Positions 21,866-33,763 of a DNA stretch of 64,000 bases are shown here, one piece after another. The notes under the pieces were generated by a model. The model ran no database searches. It was given only the letters and a program-made list of their open reading frames with translations, and was not told where the DNA came from. How positions within the stretch are numbered: the first letter of the stretch is position 1; every line of letters begins with the position of its first letter. This DNA comes from Rhynchopus sp. YZ270_cl-10 (Eukaryota; Euglenozoa; Diplonemea; Diplonemida; Diplonemidae), in NCBI GenBank assembly GCA_964035575.1, contig OZ037896.1:620001-684000 (forward strand), given 5' to 3'. The position numbers and the translations under genes were made by a program.

Positions 21866-23947
21866 TTATACGACACTGTCACGACTTGCAATGTCACGCA
21901 CCTTGTAGATACCGGGGCTTCCTTTCTCCGCCTCGAGGACTCGGTCGAGCGAGGATGGGAGCAGTCCGTTTGGGGGTTCGTAGAGGAAGGTGCCTCCACT
22001 GCGCATGGACCGCTCGCAGAGGGCCCAGCTGCGCCGCACGGTGCCACCCATCACAGTCACGAAGCGTTGTGCCCTGGCACCGACGTCGCCATGCTGTACA
22101 AAGCCGCTTGCAAAGCCTGCCCCACAGACAACACCCTGCGCACGGATGCGCTGTGCAAACCGCGCGGCACTCTCCATATGCGCAGGCGCAGACCGTGTCA
22201 CATTCCACCCACAACACACAGTGCTGCCAAGCAGCGTCACCAACATCCCCCCGCTCTGGTCCAGCCCAAGCGTCACCTTCGACAACCCGCTGCTCATACT
22301 GCGCAGTGCCCCAACGCTTTCTTCATCTCCCACCGCAAGCTCAGATACACCTATCGTGCCTACCTTCGCATGCTCTGAGATAGACGAAAGCGAGGAAGAT
22401 GGGGACCCAACTCTGTGGTCCATGTCGGGCGATGAGATGCGGCTGTCTTTCTGCATCTGAAGGCACTGCTGAAGGGGGCTGTCCTTGCGTCCCGCGAGCG
22501 AGACAGGCCATACACAGCAGATGAAGGTCAGCCCTGAAATGCCGTTCAGGTTCATTGCCTCTGTGTTCCCCACCACAGCGTCGAATGCGGAACACTCAGA
22601 TGTCCACAGATCGCACGGTACTGCCACAGCACCGGGCTTGCATACATTCTCCAATCTCGACGCAAGGTTCACAGTGTGTCCAAAATAGTCGGTCCTCCCC
22701 GTCAAACTGTTCACCTCTAACGTCAGCGGCCCGCTGTTCACCCCGATGCGTACATTCAGACCACACCACCATGGGCCTTGCTCTGCGCAGATTGGTGCGT
22801 CTTCGAGAAGCGAAGCAGGCCAACGTGCCTCACGGAGTTTTTCGTGTACACGCAAGCCAAAGGCAATGCCGTCGGGGAGCTTTGTGAAGGCGATCATGAA
22901 GGCGTCGCCGATTGTCTTCACTTCGTATCCAGAGAAGAGGGCCATGACTTCACGCATGACAGCGTTGTGGATGCGGAGGGCGGATCGCATGCCTTCGGGG
23001 GCATTTTCCCAGATTGATGTAGATGCACGGATGTCCGTGAACACGATGGTGGCGATGTTGTCCTCAAGACCCGGGGGAGCAATGGAGAGGACTGCGGCCG
23101 TGTCGTCGCCCTCCATCTCCTCAAAGAGCGCTGCAGGGAGGTAGGGGCGGTAGCGCCGCAGGTTGCGTTCCAGGTTGCGCAGCGCAGCAGACATGTCCTC
23201 GGGGAGGTTCTGTTCGTGTGTTTGCAGCAGCCCCGCCACCTCGTCCACATCGTAGCGTGCGAGCAGCGAGGCAATCTCTTGCACGGCAGAAATGGTCTGA
23301 CGCATTGTGTCCTGCTCCTTCAGGAGGTTCCTCGCAAACCCTCTGGTCGCCACAAAGTCTATAAGAAAGACCAGCAACGCGAGAGCAAAAAACTTCAGCG
23401 TTTCCGCAGGGCACGGCAGGTCGTCACACCCACCCTGCCGTGACAGCATTGCACGCCGCTCGCTTTGTGGGAGCAGGCCGGGGAGGTCAAGAATGCCAAA
23501 CCGGAAGCCCTCTTCTGCTAACATAAGAGTCAGCCAGAATACTGTGAAGAGGACCAACACGAGGCTGTACCTTGCGTGCACCTGCATGACAAGCAGGAAG
23601 TCAACAACAATCACATTCGCAGTCCACATGATGTTCACACTCCCTGCGCGAATAGAGAGATCGGTCAAGATGATTCCCAACGCAATGCCATACGCAACAC
23701 ACACCACAATCGGCGTTGTGAGACGCACCTTGCACAGCACAGCAACGACCCCTAACAAGGCAGTGCATATGACCAGCACCTGCCCCACATGCATCATCTC
23801 GCGTCCAGACTCCTGTATTATCAGGGGGAACACCGACCCCGTAACCGTGCCGACGCAAGCATTGATTGCAAGGAACAGCTCGCGCCGCTTCTGCTCCTTC
23901 TTCCCCAACGTCCCGTCCAGGCTGACGGCATTGCGTAGCCACCGCAT
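21866..23947 (-). CDS. Class III adenylate cyclase, multi-TM, with a second degenerate cyclase-like domain
   Basis: 693 residues. Residues about 25-220 hold roughly six membrane helices (for example VLVICTALLGVVAVL and LKFFALALLVFLIDFVA). A linker helix leads to a cyclase homology domain at about 290-480. It has the first metal-binding Asp in TIVFTDIRAST, the second in VKTIGDAFMIAF, and GHTVNLASRLEN for the ribose and transition-state region. Lys in VKT and Asp in TDYFG sit at the adenine-selecting positions, so ATP is the likely substrate and cAMP the product. Residues about 585-690 resemble a second domain (LVTLLGSTVCCG, MGGTVRRSWALCERS) without the metal-binding Asp pair, so it may be regulatory. 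A tract ending ACACATAG lies 14 bases before the ATG. A hairpin repeat sits just upstream (24017-24058). Confidence 0.85.
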   Translation of the reverse strand: MRWLRNAVSLDGTLGKKEQKRRELFLAINACVGTVTGSVFPLIIQESGREMMHVGQVLVICTALLGVVAVLCKVRLTTPIVVCVAYGIALGIILTDLSIRAGSVNIMWTANVIVVDFLLVMQVHARYSLVLVLFTVFWLTLMLAEEGFRFGILDLPGLLPQSERRAMLSRQGGCDDLPCPAETLKFFALALLVFLIDFVATRGFARNLLKEQDTMRQTISAVQEIASLLARYDVDEVAGLLQTHEQNLPEDMSAALRNLERNLRRYRPYLPAALFEEMEGDDTAAVLSIAPPGLEDNIATIVFTDIRASTSIWENAPEGMRSALRIHNAVMREVMALFSGYEVKTIGDAFMIAFTKLPDGIAFGLRVHEKLREARWPASLLEDAPICAEQGPWWCGLNVRIGVNSGPLTLEVNSLTGRTDYFGHTVNLASRLENVCKPGAVAVPCDLWTSECSAFDAVVGNTEAMNLNGISGLTFICCVWPVSLAGRKDSPLQQCLQMQKDSRISSPDMDHRVGSPSSSLSSISEHAKVGTIGVSELAVGDEESVGALRSMSSGLSKVTLGLDQSGGMLVTLLGSTVCCGWNVTRSAPAHMESAARFAQRIRAQGVVCGAGFASGFVQHGDVGARAQRFVTVMGGTVRRSWALCERSMRSGGTFLYEPPNGLLPSSLDRVLEAEKGSPGIYKVRDIASRDSVV

Positions 23948-23990
23948 TGAAGTTGTGTGCCTATGTGTAGTGGTGGTGGTGGGAGAAATG
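23948..23990 (-). promoter_or_regulatory. Acceptor-like tract before the cyclase gene
   Basis: A C/T-rich stretch ends CACATAG at 23961-23962, 14 bases before the ATG. Possible leader acceptor. Confidence 0.45.
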
Positions 23991-25514
23991 AATCAAAAAG
24001 AAAAAAGAGAGAAAAAAATTATAAGATGAACCCTAAGTCTCTCGTGCTCAGTCATCTAGAGAAAAAAAATGCAGGCGGGAGAAAAAGAATAACAACCGGA
24101 TTTCGTGAATTCCCACCCAAACCGGTCATTTCCAAGTGAATTGCGGTTTCACACGAGGAAAAACCTCGGAGAGAAGGAGAGGGAAGGAAGAACACCCTTG
24201 AGTACTGCCAATACACTCGGAGGAATCCACATTATCAAAAATGAGGGGGGATAAAAGTTCTTTTTTTTTTAGTTCGTTTTTGTTTGTTTGTTTGTTTGTT
24301 TGTTTTTCAAAGAGAAACGGGGGTTGGAAAGCGACTGCAAGGCTCTAAGAGGGGTGGGGGGGGTGATGGGAGGAAGGGAAGTACGGGATAACTTTAGCAA
24401 ACACATGAAAGGTACGGGAATGGCCTGTCGCCAAATGGAACAAATCCCCCCCCTGACACACATACACACATATTGATAGGCAATGCACTGCTCGCTCTTA
24501 GGGGAACTACCCCGCAACTGCTTTCCCACACTTCCTTCACACAGCGTCGAATATCACATCACACAGATGGTTTTTGAACTGCACAATTTTTTCATAACAA
24601 ATCAACATCCTAACGAACAAAGAAACCCCAGCAAAAAAAAAAAAAAGTGCTGATGCGCGGGGAGGGGGGGAAATGGTAGGTGCTGATGCAGGAACCTCCA
24701 ACTGACCCACGATGCCAGCCATCCGGATGAAAGCGCAAAATACCCTGCGGCTAACAACAGAAGGTGTAAAAAGGACACCAAAATGGCAAAAAAATAAACC
24801 CTTTGCGAATTGAAGGAGAACCACGCGCACACCCTTTTCTTCTTCTCATTTTTTTTGAAAACTTGGTTGTGTTAGTGTAGCCACCCTAGAGTGTGCTCCA
24901 CTAACTCATTTTTTTTCTTTTTTTTTTTGAAAACTTGGTTGTATTAGTGTAGCCACCCTAGAGTGTGCTCCACTTTTTTGATGTGTTTGGGTTTAGTGTA
25001 TCTGTCAATTCAGACAGTCTTCATCCATTATTATTATTTTACCGAACAAACCATTGCAGGCGGGTGGTCTGTACAGAACGTTGCCACAAAGCATGCATTT
25101 TGCAAAAAAAGCCACTAAACACTGTATCCATTCCCAACAATACCGAGATAACAAATATCCACTTCTATTTCTTCTTTGAGAAGGGAGTGGCATATTTGCC
25201 TCTGTTTTTTTTTCCTTTTTTTGAAATAATTGAGGAAATGAGGAGAGGGAGTGTATTGAGGCATCACCCAGGGACTGCCCTTCTTTGCAAAACCCACACG
25301 ACCCACACGACGGTGAAGTAAATAACTAGCCTTGTGATTTCGCTGTTGTGAACCAATGCCAACACCACAAGGAAAGCCATTTACTTCACCATCATGTACA
25401 TTCTTCCTCCTATGGTCGCCATACTATGATGGCTGCGAGAGATGCTGCAGGAATTATTTTTATATACTTGAAATACAAAAAAAAACCCCAACCATGCATT
25501 TTGAGGTTGGTAGA
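23991..25514. other. Gene-free stretch with short repeats
   Basis: Holds a hairpin repeat (24017-24058), a TTTG microsatellite (about 24283-24307), a TGACCCACGATGCCAGCCAT-family copy (24677-24743), and two GAAAACTTGG-family copies back to back (24850-24903 and 24928-24974). All are in plus orientation. No gene. Confidence 0.65.
24017..24058 (+). repeat. Hairpin repeat family copy, upstream of cyclase
   Basis: Variant with AGTCATCT on the 3' side, which restores a full Watson-Crick outer stem with AGATGA on the 5' side. It lies 70 bases before the cyclase ATG. Confidence 0.8.
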
Positions 25515-26224
25515 TACAGTGCGGCGCCATATTACGGTGGCGCAATATTACGGGTGCGCGATATTACGGGGCGCATAATTATGGGTAAAAAATGGATTTA
25601 CCCATAATTATGCGCCCCCGTAATGAAACTTTTTTTTTTTTTTTTTTAGAAAAATTGTTGGAATGGTAGTTGCCACCTGTGCAAGCTCCACTGTGCGTCG
25701 TAAAAACCTCGAAAATATTGCGCGTCGTGGCGAACATTTCAACAATTGTGACATAAAAAGCAGGAGGCAACACGATTGGGTGAAGTCATCAATGTTACAT
25801 CGACGAGGAAAGCCCCCAGTTGCACTTCCTATGGCAGTGTGGCAGATTTCTTGCCCCAGCACCGTGAATCCTTCGTGTGCCATCCGCCTTCACCATCAGG
25901 ACGTCTGCTGAGAAGGAAGAGAAGGCGAATCAGAAGCTTCTGCTGAGGGAGGAAATTGCCAGTTTGCTGTCCTTGGAGGATGGGCAAGCCACGAAGAGGC
26001 GCCGGTGTAGGAGTTGCGGTGGCAGAGGAGACAAGGTGGCAGAGTGTCAGACGCCTGGGAGGAGAGTGACATGTGTGAGGTCATCCACAATGGATTGTGA
26101 AGAAATTTTTTTTGGAAAAAAAAAAGTTTTATTACGGGTGCGCAATATTACGGGGCGCATAATTATGGGTAAATATTGGAGTTACCCATAATTATGCGCC
26201 CCCGTAATATGGCGCCGCACTGTA
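25515..26224. mobile_element. 0.7-kb TIR element flanked by TA
   Basis: Inverted ends start CAGTGCGGCGCCATATTACGG at 25517 and finish with the complement at 26222. TA borders both ends, as in Tc1/mariner-type insertions. The subterminal parts carry the palindrome GGGTAA..TTACCC between GCGCATAATTAT and its complement, in a different order on each side. The interior (25640-26100) holds one repeat related to the GAAAACTTGG family and a plus-strand frame (25877-26191) with a zinc-knuckle-like CRSCGGRGDKVAEC. No complete transposase is present, so it is a non-autonomous or decayed copy. Confidence 0.75.
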
Positions 26225-29200
26225 TGCCAAAAAATTAGGGAAAGAAGACAGAAAAAATGACAAAAAAAAATGCAAACAGACGGGGTTTCCCAACGGGGGG
26301 GGAATGCGAGCAACAAAAAAACGAGCAGCCACACCTTGCCTCAGCGCTATAGTGACGAGAGTGAATACCAGGTTTTTAAAAAAAGAGAGAGAAAAAGCCT
26401 GGAAGAACAATATGCCTTACAGTGTGTGCACATCTGAAATAAAATAAGAACAAAAAGAAGGGTGTACACCTCTTATGTCAAGACAACGAAAAGAACACAT
26501 AGCAAAGAAATAAAAAAAGTTTGTAAGATGATCCTAAGCCTCTCGTGCTAAGTCACCTTCAAAGAAAAATAGTAGTGGTATCCACGAAACGCGAGATAGG
26601 AAGATGACGGCTGCGTGGAGATCACACGAAAAAAGGGCGAGGTGACTAGACGTTGTCAATTTATCAATTTATCAAAAAAAAAAAAAGGGAAGACGAAAAA
26701 AAAGGGGGGAGGGTGATACTGCAAAACAAATGACCCCGCTAAACCCTTCATTCAGGCTCAGAATTTCTTCATGAAATATCTGCTCTCAGAACGGGGGAGG
26801 GGGTGGGGTCATTTTGTTGTCAATGTGCAGACGGAGGTTCGCAGGAAAAGACAAAAAAAAAATAAAAGGGAGTGCATGGCCTCACACAAGCTCATGCAGA
26901 AAGCAACAAAAAAAAAATGACGAAAAAATATGAAGAGAAATTTGCTAGATGAACAACTAAGCCGCTGATTGCTGGTCACCTGGTCAAAAAAAAAAAAAAG
27001 GAATAGTTGTTGATGCGGGCACCTCCGACTGACCCACGATGCCAGCCATCCGGATGAAAGCACATAAGAAGAAAGGGGGGGGAACGGAAGTGGGGGGAAA
27101 AAAATGTATGAGGACATTGCTATTTTGTGGGTTTCAGAGGAACACCCAATGCCGGTCAGGTAATATGCAAAAAAGAGAGAGAGAAAGAAAAAGAAATACC
27201 TAGCGATGGTTAACGTTTGTGTTGCGACGGGGAGAGGGGGGGAAAGAGAAAACGTTTGTAAGACTATCCTAAAAGCGTCCATGCGTATCTTGTTTGTGCG
27301 TAAAGTGTGTAATAAACTATTCTGTGGGTGATATTTTTTATTACTGCAACACGCTCCCACTGACTACTTGGCAGAGGAAACCTCTTTGAGTCCCAAAAAA
27401 ATACCCCCCCTCCTGGTATGATCGAAAAAAAAAAAACAGCTCTTTTTTGACAAAATCTTTGAAAATGAAAAACAACAATGTGTTTTTGGCCTATTTTTTC
27501 TCTAGATTTTTTTTTTTTACAAAACTCATCGGCAAGGCCCCTTATGAAAGGCTTTGCATGATACAAGAGTTCGGCTTTCAATCACACTATAAGGAATAGT
27601 CATTGATGCAGGCACCTCCGACTGACCCACTGCACGATGCCGGCCATCCGGATGAAAGCACACTACTAAGAGAAAAAGGTAAAATTGATAACGTGTCAAC
27701 ACCTCTTAGAATGTAGACCCGTACAGAACCAAAAAAAATAAGTGAAGTTGATAGGTAAACGCTTGGGACGCAGGCACTGAAAAAAAGAGGGGAGGCCAGA
27801 GCTGACTTTACTCACGAGAGCTATGTAAGCTTCTTTTTTTGTTTGCGCCAAAACTGTAACCAAAAAAAAAACCCCCCCGTAGGTGATTATCATTAGCAAC
27901 CCATACAACAAACTCTTTTGAAAAAGGAGAAGTTGAAAAGTGCAAACTCACCGTACCGGACGCAGGGCCCAAAAATAATAAAATAAAAAGGTACAAAAAA
28001 AAAATAAAAGGGTTGAAAGAGGGATGTGTCTCGTGCACACACACGCACTCTTATCAAAAAGAAACTAAAGAAGTGTTGCACCGCTTCGAAGGAACACGGC
28101 CTTTTTTGTGCGGGAACACATTTCAGTAGAAAAGATGACTAATGAACTGAAAAGAAGAAGTAAAAAAAGAGAGAAATATAAAGTAAACCCAGCCTTACTA
28201 TGCTTGTTCACCTTTTAAAAAAAAAAAAATCATAAAAAGTGAAACTGGAAAAGAGCGAACGTCTCTACAGGCGTCAGAAAAGATGAAAAAAAGAAGAAGA
28301 AAAAAAAAACACACACACACACTTAGAAAAGACGAATGCACCTCTGCAACAGACACAACATGGTTTTCAGATAAAATTCTTTTGAAAAAAGAATGAAATT
28401 TTCCACCATCGTTTTCAGGCCGTGTGCGGGTTTTCCGGCCCTTTTTTTGGGTATTTTCGGATCGGGTTCCAGGGGGGGTGGCATGGCTCCTACCAAGAAG
28501 AAAAAAACAACTTGGTGAGTAGGACAGAAGAGACAGGCAGACACAGAATAGATAGTAATATATTGACTGGAGGGAGGGGGTGAAGACGGTGTGCGCCTTG
28601 TGGGGAAACCAAAAGGGAATGATGAGAGAGGTGAGAGGTGAGTGCTGCCTCACCGAAAGAGAAGTTGAAAATGTGTGTGTGTGTGTGTAACATGCCTCAC
28701 CGACGCCGGATTACACTGACAAAAAAAAACAAAAGGAAATTTGGTTTGACCATACAAAGTGCACCCTCTGACTGTGTACCGAAGAAAGAGCGGGAAAAAA
28801 AAAATCTTGGAGACGTACGATTTGCACGTCATAGAAAGAGAGAGAAAAAAAATCGTAGTTCATTTTGCTTTCATTTCTGATGGAAAAGAAACGCAAAGGA
28901 AATCTTACAAAAAGTGCTGAGAAACGCTTTAGAACGGACTACAGGAATACTATTTTCCCTTCTTTCTTTTTTATAAACAGCGTGGAGTTCACATAGCATG
29001 GTGTCTACACGTTTACCAATTTTTAGTTGAAAGATGAGGAGGTGTCCTCTTTGCGCACCGCATATGGAGAGAAAAAATATCGCACACCCCCAGACACATC
29101 ACATATTTGTTTTGTTGGGCAGCTGAACACAAAAAAAAAAAGAGACGCAAAACAAAAGATCATTTTCCTCTTTTTGATACGCTTTTCTTAAATTTGCTCA

Positions 29201-29841
29201 GCGCTGTGCTGGGAAGAGGGTGGGCGCATAAGATTTACCAAGGGATGAACTCCACTATTTTTTATCTTCAGCCTCTTTTTTACTAAGCCTCTCATGTTTT
29301 AGTCACCTTGATCACAATCGTTATCACACAAATGGGGTATAAAAAAAAGAAAAGTTTGTAAGATGATCCTAAGCCTCTCGTGCTTAGTCACCTTTAAAAA
29401 AAAAACGGGCCAAGTGGAGGACTTCCACAGCTCCATATATAACGCTATCGATAATCGAAAGGGGGGAAAAAGACAAATCTTGAAAGGTGAATGCGCGTCT
29501 CACGCCTGCCCAGAGAGGGTTCTGTGCAAAAAGTCGCCTTTTTTTTTTTTTGGACACAAAGTAGTAGCTCATCACCACTTCGAGCCGCCTTTGAGACTTT
29601 TAAAAAATTCTGTTGCAAAAAAAAGGGGGGGGAAGAAGATCTCCACAATACACCGGGTGATGTGACCAACCTAAAATGCTTTGATAATGATTTCCTTTTG
29701 CGGACAAAGGAACTGTTTTGTTATTTTGTGCGTTTTATTGAAACGCAAGCCTGGAGGTTTTACCCTGCAGCAATTTTTTTTATTGGGGAGAGTAGATACT
29801 GAAATAGGTTTAAAACATAAATACGCACAAAAGAACACCAA

Positions 29842-29932
29842 TTATTTGGTGTGGCTGACGACCCCAAAATCAGCAGAAAGTAGCAGAAAATAGCAGAAAA
29901 TAGCACCCCCTTTCAGCCACACCAAATATATA
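29842..29932. repeat. Miniature inverted-repeat element
   Basis: Ends TTTGGTGTGGCTGA and TCAGCCACACCAAA are exact complements around a loop with three AGCAGAAA(A/G)T units. Confidence 0.7.
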
Positions 29933-29966
29933 GGAAGGCAGTACAGATATACCGAACCGGTAACAT

Positions 29967-30050
29967 AGATTGACCGTAAAAAAAAAAAGTCAAAACTCCC
30001 CTAAAAACCTGGAGAAGAGGTCAAACTCTTTAACGGTCAGTCTATGTTAT
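29967..30050. repeat. Miniature inverted-repeat element
   Basis: Ends TAACATAGATTGACCGT and ACGGTCAGTCTATGTTA are inverted repeats with one mismatch, enclosing about 50 bases. TA at both borders may be part of the repeat or a target duplication. Confidence 0.7.
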
Positions 30051-31662
30051 TGTGTACGGTAAGCTTCGATTATGCTTAGTCACCAAAAAATAAAAAGAAA
30101 GTGAAGTTGATAGTGCAAAACGCCTCTGGGACGCAGGCACCTGACACTCCGCGGGGTTATTGAACCGGAGTGTAAGAAAAGAAAAAAGGAGAAGAAGAAG
30201 AAGTATTTTCATCATATGCAGAAGAAGAAGAAGAAGAAAAAATAGCGGCGCCTCATTGTGGGTTTATGGTTTGTTAGGTGAGTGAGGGGGTTTCAGGGAG
30301 CTGGGGCAGGGGGGAAAAAAGCTAACGCGAAAAAAGAAAAAAAATCGTTCTTAGACACGCCCGTCCCAGTCTTTTTCCACTCTCCAAAAAAAAAGGGGGA
30401 AGATAAAAACAAACAAACATTGTGGTTTCTTTCGTAGAAATGAAACTTTGGAAAAATACAAAAACGTTATCGGAACTGAACTGAATACTAGTCGGGGGGG
30501 AGAGGGGAGGAGGTCCGGGAGGGGGTAAGAGGGGTTTAGTAAGATAGGCGGGACCCAACGGATTGTTATATTCGTACACTGTCCGTTCAGAGAAGAAGGA
30601 AAGAAAGTAGAGTTGAAATACAACAGCCCTCTCGGGACAGTGCACCTTTGGTACAATGACCGGGTGTACCGGGGGGGGGTGGACACCCCAACCATGCATT
30701 TCGCGGTTTACATCTGATATGAAAAAGAGTGATGTCGATAAGTGCAAACGCCTCTGGGATGCAGGCATTGAAGCTCTGCTATCGACCCCCCCACCCAGTG
30801 TGCACCCGGTTCGACCTGCACCAGGTACACATGAGGTCTATACAAAGCCTAGTGTAGGGTGCACCAAATATTTTGTTTGATCATAGACAACTATCACAGA
30901 TAGATCAGCAGCCACAATTTTTTCTTCACAAAATCCTTTTAAAAAAGAGAGCAAAATAGAAGGAGTAGGATGTACAAATACTCCTTTTATTTGTCGCGAC
31001 GCTCGGCTATCATGGCGAATGAATTTCAACATATTTTTTTTTATCGGGGTTTCTTTTTCTTTTTTCCCCCTCATTTCGGAACTCAGATCCCTTAAATTCA
31101 GCACCAACCACCCCGCCCCTTTTGTTTGAATGTTATAGTGACAGTATTAATTCCACTAATCCACCCTTCCGGCGTTCTTTCAAAGACCCTCTGATATTCA
31201 CCAATGCTAAAAAAAAAACAAAACAAAACAAAACAAAGTTTGACTTGAAATACAACAGCCCTCTCGGGACAGCGCACCCCCCCCCCAACCATGCAGTCCT
31301 ACATCCATTTCGTGATTTCTTTCTGACAAACAAAAAAAAAAAGAGAAGTTGAAAGCGCAAACGCCTCACCGTTCATCGGAGGACGCAGACACTTCAAAAA
31401 ATTCTAAGATAACCCAAGCCTCGCTATGCTTAGTCACCCTGAAAAAAAAAATTTGACTTGAAATACTGACCCTCTGACAGCGTACCTTGGTACAATGACC
31501 GGCTGTACAGGGGGTGGACACCCAACCATACAGTCATACATACATCTGAAAAAAGCTTCATTTTTGTCTTGAAAATTCCCCGCCCCGCCCCCTTTCTCCC
31601 CCCCTCATTTTCTATCTAAGTATCTGCCATCTTCCACCTTTGCCGTTGCATTTTGTCCGTTC

Positions 31663-33294
31663 TCACAGATTCGGAGGTTCTTCGCAACGCACGCAGATTT
31701 GAGGGTATGTTTCAAGAGCTTTCCAGAACTGTTTGTGCTCGAGAATGTCATCTATGTTCCAGCGGGTGTCCATATTTTTGTCGAGAAGGCCGGAAAGCAG
31801 TTCCTTGATGGCACCTGGTAGCACTTCTGGGAGGATGACTTCTGTGTTCACTACCTTGTGGATGAACTCCTTTTGGTTGGTCGCGGCGAAGGGAAGGGTG
31901 TGGACGAGCATGAAGTACGCCAGCACACCAACCTGCCAACAGTCCCCCAAGCTGTACATCCGCAGCGACGGTTCACACGAGGCCCCCTCCGCCATCCTGC
32001 ACACCTCTGGCGGCCAGTACGCCGGCGTCCCTTCCACCTCCCTGAAGTTCCCCTGCACGAAGAACTGCCTCTCCTCCGCACGCAACTGTCTATGAATCGA
32101 ACTGACCAGCTCCTCACAGTCTACATTCTCTTCGAACCGTTTACGTGCATTGCGTTTATGATACGGCGACGACAGCGGGGTAGGTGCAGCACCGTGCACA
32201 GAGGTAGGGATCACCTCGCCCGACTCCGAGAACAGCAACGCTGCGCCAAAGTCTGCAAGCTTCGGCACACCACGCTCATCGATCAGAATGTTTGACGGCT
32301 TCAAATCACGATGCACGATTCCCATCATATGCAGATGCCTCAAAGCTTGCGCCACTGACCACAACACATCGGTCACCCGAACAGACGAAGAATACGACGC
32401 ATTCTTCGACCAACTGGTACTCCCCGAAGGTGACACACTCGAAGGCAGAACGCTCACCGGAGACAACACATCCCGCGACGTTTCAGGCGTCGGCGGCATC
32501 ACAGCGATTTTCACCTGCGAAGTCCCCACCTCTTTGCCTCCATCAGAGTTGTTATCCGACAATGCCCCCCCAGTCCCCGCAAGCCCAAAGGAAGTGTTGG
32601 TCAAGCTGAGACACGCCGCCCCGCTAAGATTTCTGTCAATACTATGATTAGAATCAGAGAGCGCGCCAAGACCATCACGCTCCGTGACGATGGTGCCGCT
32701 GAGGTCAGCTTTGGTGACACACCCGCGGGAGCAGTAGTCTGTTATCATATACAGTTTGTGGTAGGCCGGGTCGTCTATCACCTCGTGGAGGTGGATGATG
32801 TTCGGATGGGTCACCCGCTGCAGCACGGCCACCTCACGCCGTAGATTGTCCAATGCGGGCCTACCGTGCCAGGTGAGCTTCCCCAACCGTGTCTTGTTGA
32901 AGACCTTCATCGCTAGGACCCTGCCGTTCTGCAGGTCTGCGACTAGCTTGACCTTTCCGTATCCACCTTGCCCGAGATCATCTAAGACTTCGTATTGATT
33001 GATCAGCTTTGACCCAGATTCGGATGTGCTCCGCTTCACCTTTCGTGTAATAGCGACGTGGCTGGAGTCTTCCACGATGTCGTCGGAGATTACCGTTTCG
33101 TCGTTGTTCGATGCGTCCTCTCGTGCCTCGTTGTCGTTGGTGGTTGTGACGTTGCTGCCCCCAGGGGAAGTGCCCGTCTTTGTTGTTGGCTGTGCTGCCG
33201 TGGTTGTTGTCGCCACAGTCTGCCGCCTGACAGGCGCTACGGCAGAGGAACGCACCGCATTGCCTCCGTCCGGCTTCGTACAGCACCCACCCAT
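31663..33294 (-). CDS. Protein serine/threonine kinase, CaMKK-like
   Basis: 543 residues starting [10 protein letters not shown], a likely N-myristoylation site with two Cys for palmitoylation. A Thr/Ser/Asn-rich tail of about 95 residues precedes the kinase domain. The glycine loop GQGGYGKV is at 108-115 and the ATP-anchoring Lys in VLAMKV at 130. A Ser-rich insert of about 100 residues separates the hinge (MITDYCSRG) from the catalytic lobe. HRDLKPSN near 326, LADFGAAL near 345, then [11 protein letters not shown]. The [20 protein letters not shown] segment and the IDDP that follows resemble CaMK-kinase and AMPK-activating kinases. Membrane-attached phosphorylation of downstream kinases is inferred. 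A longer frame adds 30 residues before MGGCC, but the lipidation signal and a GATAACAG acceptor ten bases upstream favour this start. No introns are needed. Confidence 0.88.
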   Translation of the reverse strand: MGGCCTKPDGGNAVRSSAVAPVRRQTVATTTTAAQPTTKTGTSPGGSNVTTTNDNEAREDASNNDETVISDDIVEDSSHVAITRKVKRSTSESGSKLINQYEVLDDLGQGGYGKVKLVADLQNGRVLAMKVFNKTRLGKLTWHGRPALDNLRREVAVLQRVTHPNIIHLHEVIDDPAYHKLYMITDYCSRGCVTKADLSGTIVTERDGLGALSDSNHSIDRNLSGAACLSLTNTSFGLAGTGGALSDNNSDGGKEVGTSQVKIAVMPPTPETSRDVLSPVSVLPSSVSPSGSTSWSKNASYSSSVRVTDVLWSVAQALRHLHMMGIVHRDLKPSNILIDERGVPKLADFGAALLFSESGEVIPTSVHGAAPTPLSSPYHKRNARKRFEENVDCEELVSSIHRQLRAEERQFFVQGNFREVEGTPAYWPPEVCRMAEGASCEPSLRMYSLGDCWQVGVLAYFMLVHTLPFAATNQKEFIHKVVNTEVILPEVLPGAIKELLSGLLDKNMDTRWNIDDILEHKQFWKALETYPQICVRCEEPPNL

Positions 33295-33763
33295 TTTTTT
33301 TTTTCTGTTATCTCTCTCTTCAATGCTCCACCTCACACCACACACCACCCCTTCCTTCCGGGTCCCCCAATACAATCCTCGCACTCAAAGCAAATATTTT
33401 TGAGCTTATTTGGGTGAACAGAAAGGGAAAGAGGGGAGGGGGAGGTTAGGGGGGTGGGGTCGCGTTCAGGTCTCCTGAAAGAGGGGCTGGGAGTGGTGGT
33501 TTTTTGTGAGGTGGGTTGAAAAAAAAGGGTCAAATATTGGTTTTGCTTATTGTAAATGTTGTTATAAAGTGAGAGATAGGGTGGGAAATACTTTAACGGG
33601 TGGGGGTGGGTTTTCCCTTTGGAAATAAAGGAAAACTTGGTGGATGTGCTTCTTGTGCATATCCTTGAAAGTTGACTATAGCCCTCCGTAAATGGAAAGA
33701 AAAGCTTATAAGATGAGCGCTTTTAGTCACCTTTTATTTTCGTGTAAATGTGTTCCCTCCTTA
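33295..33763. other. Intergenic
   Basis: Contains the kinase 5' flank, G-rich on the plus strand (pyrimidine-rich on the transcribed strand), and a shortened hairpin repeat at 33700-33735. No gene. Confidence 0.6.

Larger units (their letters stand above)
26225..31662. other. 5.4-kb gene-free stretch packed with short same-orientation repeats
   Basis: No frame here looks like a gene; longer ORFs are Phe/Ser/Leu-rich readings of A/G-rich sequence. Visible repeats are hairpin family copies at about 26515, 28172, 29281, 29351, 30059 and 31404; GCCAGCCATCCGGATGAAAG family at 27011 and 27603; GCAAACGCCTCTGGGACGCA family at 27737, 30101, 30733 and 31344; and ACAACAGCCCTCTC family at 30607, 31240 and 31449. 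A 110-base block at about 30895-31006 is shared with 54163-54274. Two tiny inverted-repeat elements lie at about 29842-29932 and 29967-30050. Confidence 0.7.

Noticed and set aside
26809-27360. 183-codon minus-strand ORF rich in Phe, Leu and Ser
   Set aside because: Composition reflects A/G runs; it contains a dispersed repeat and no domain.
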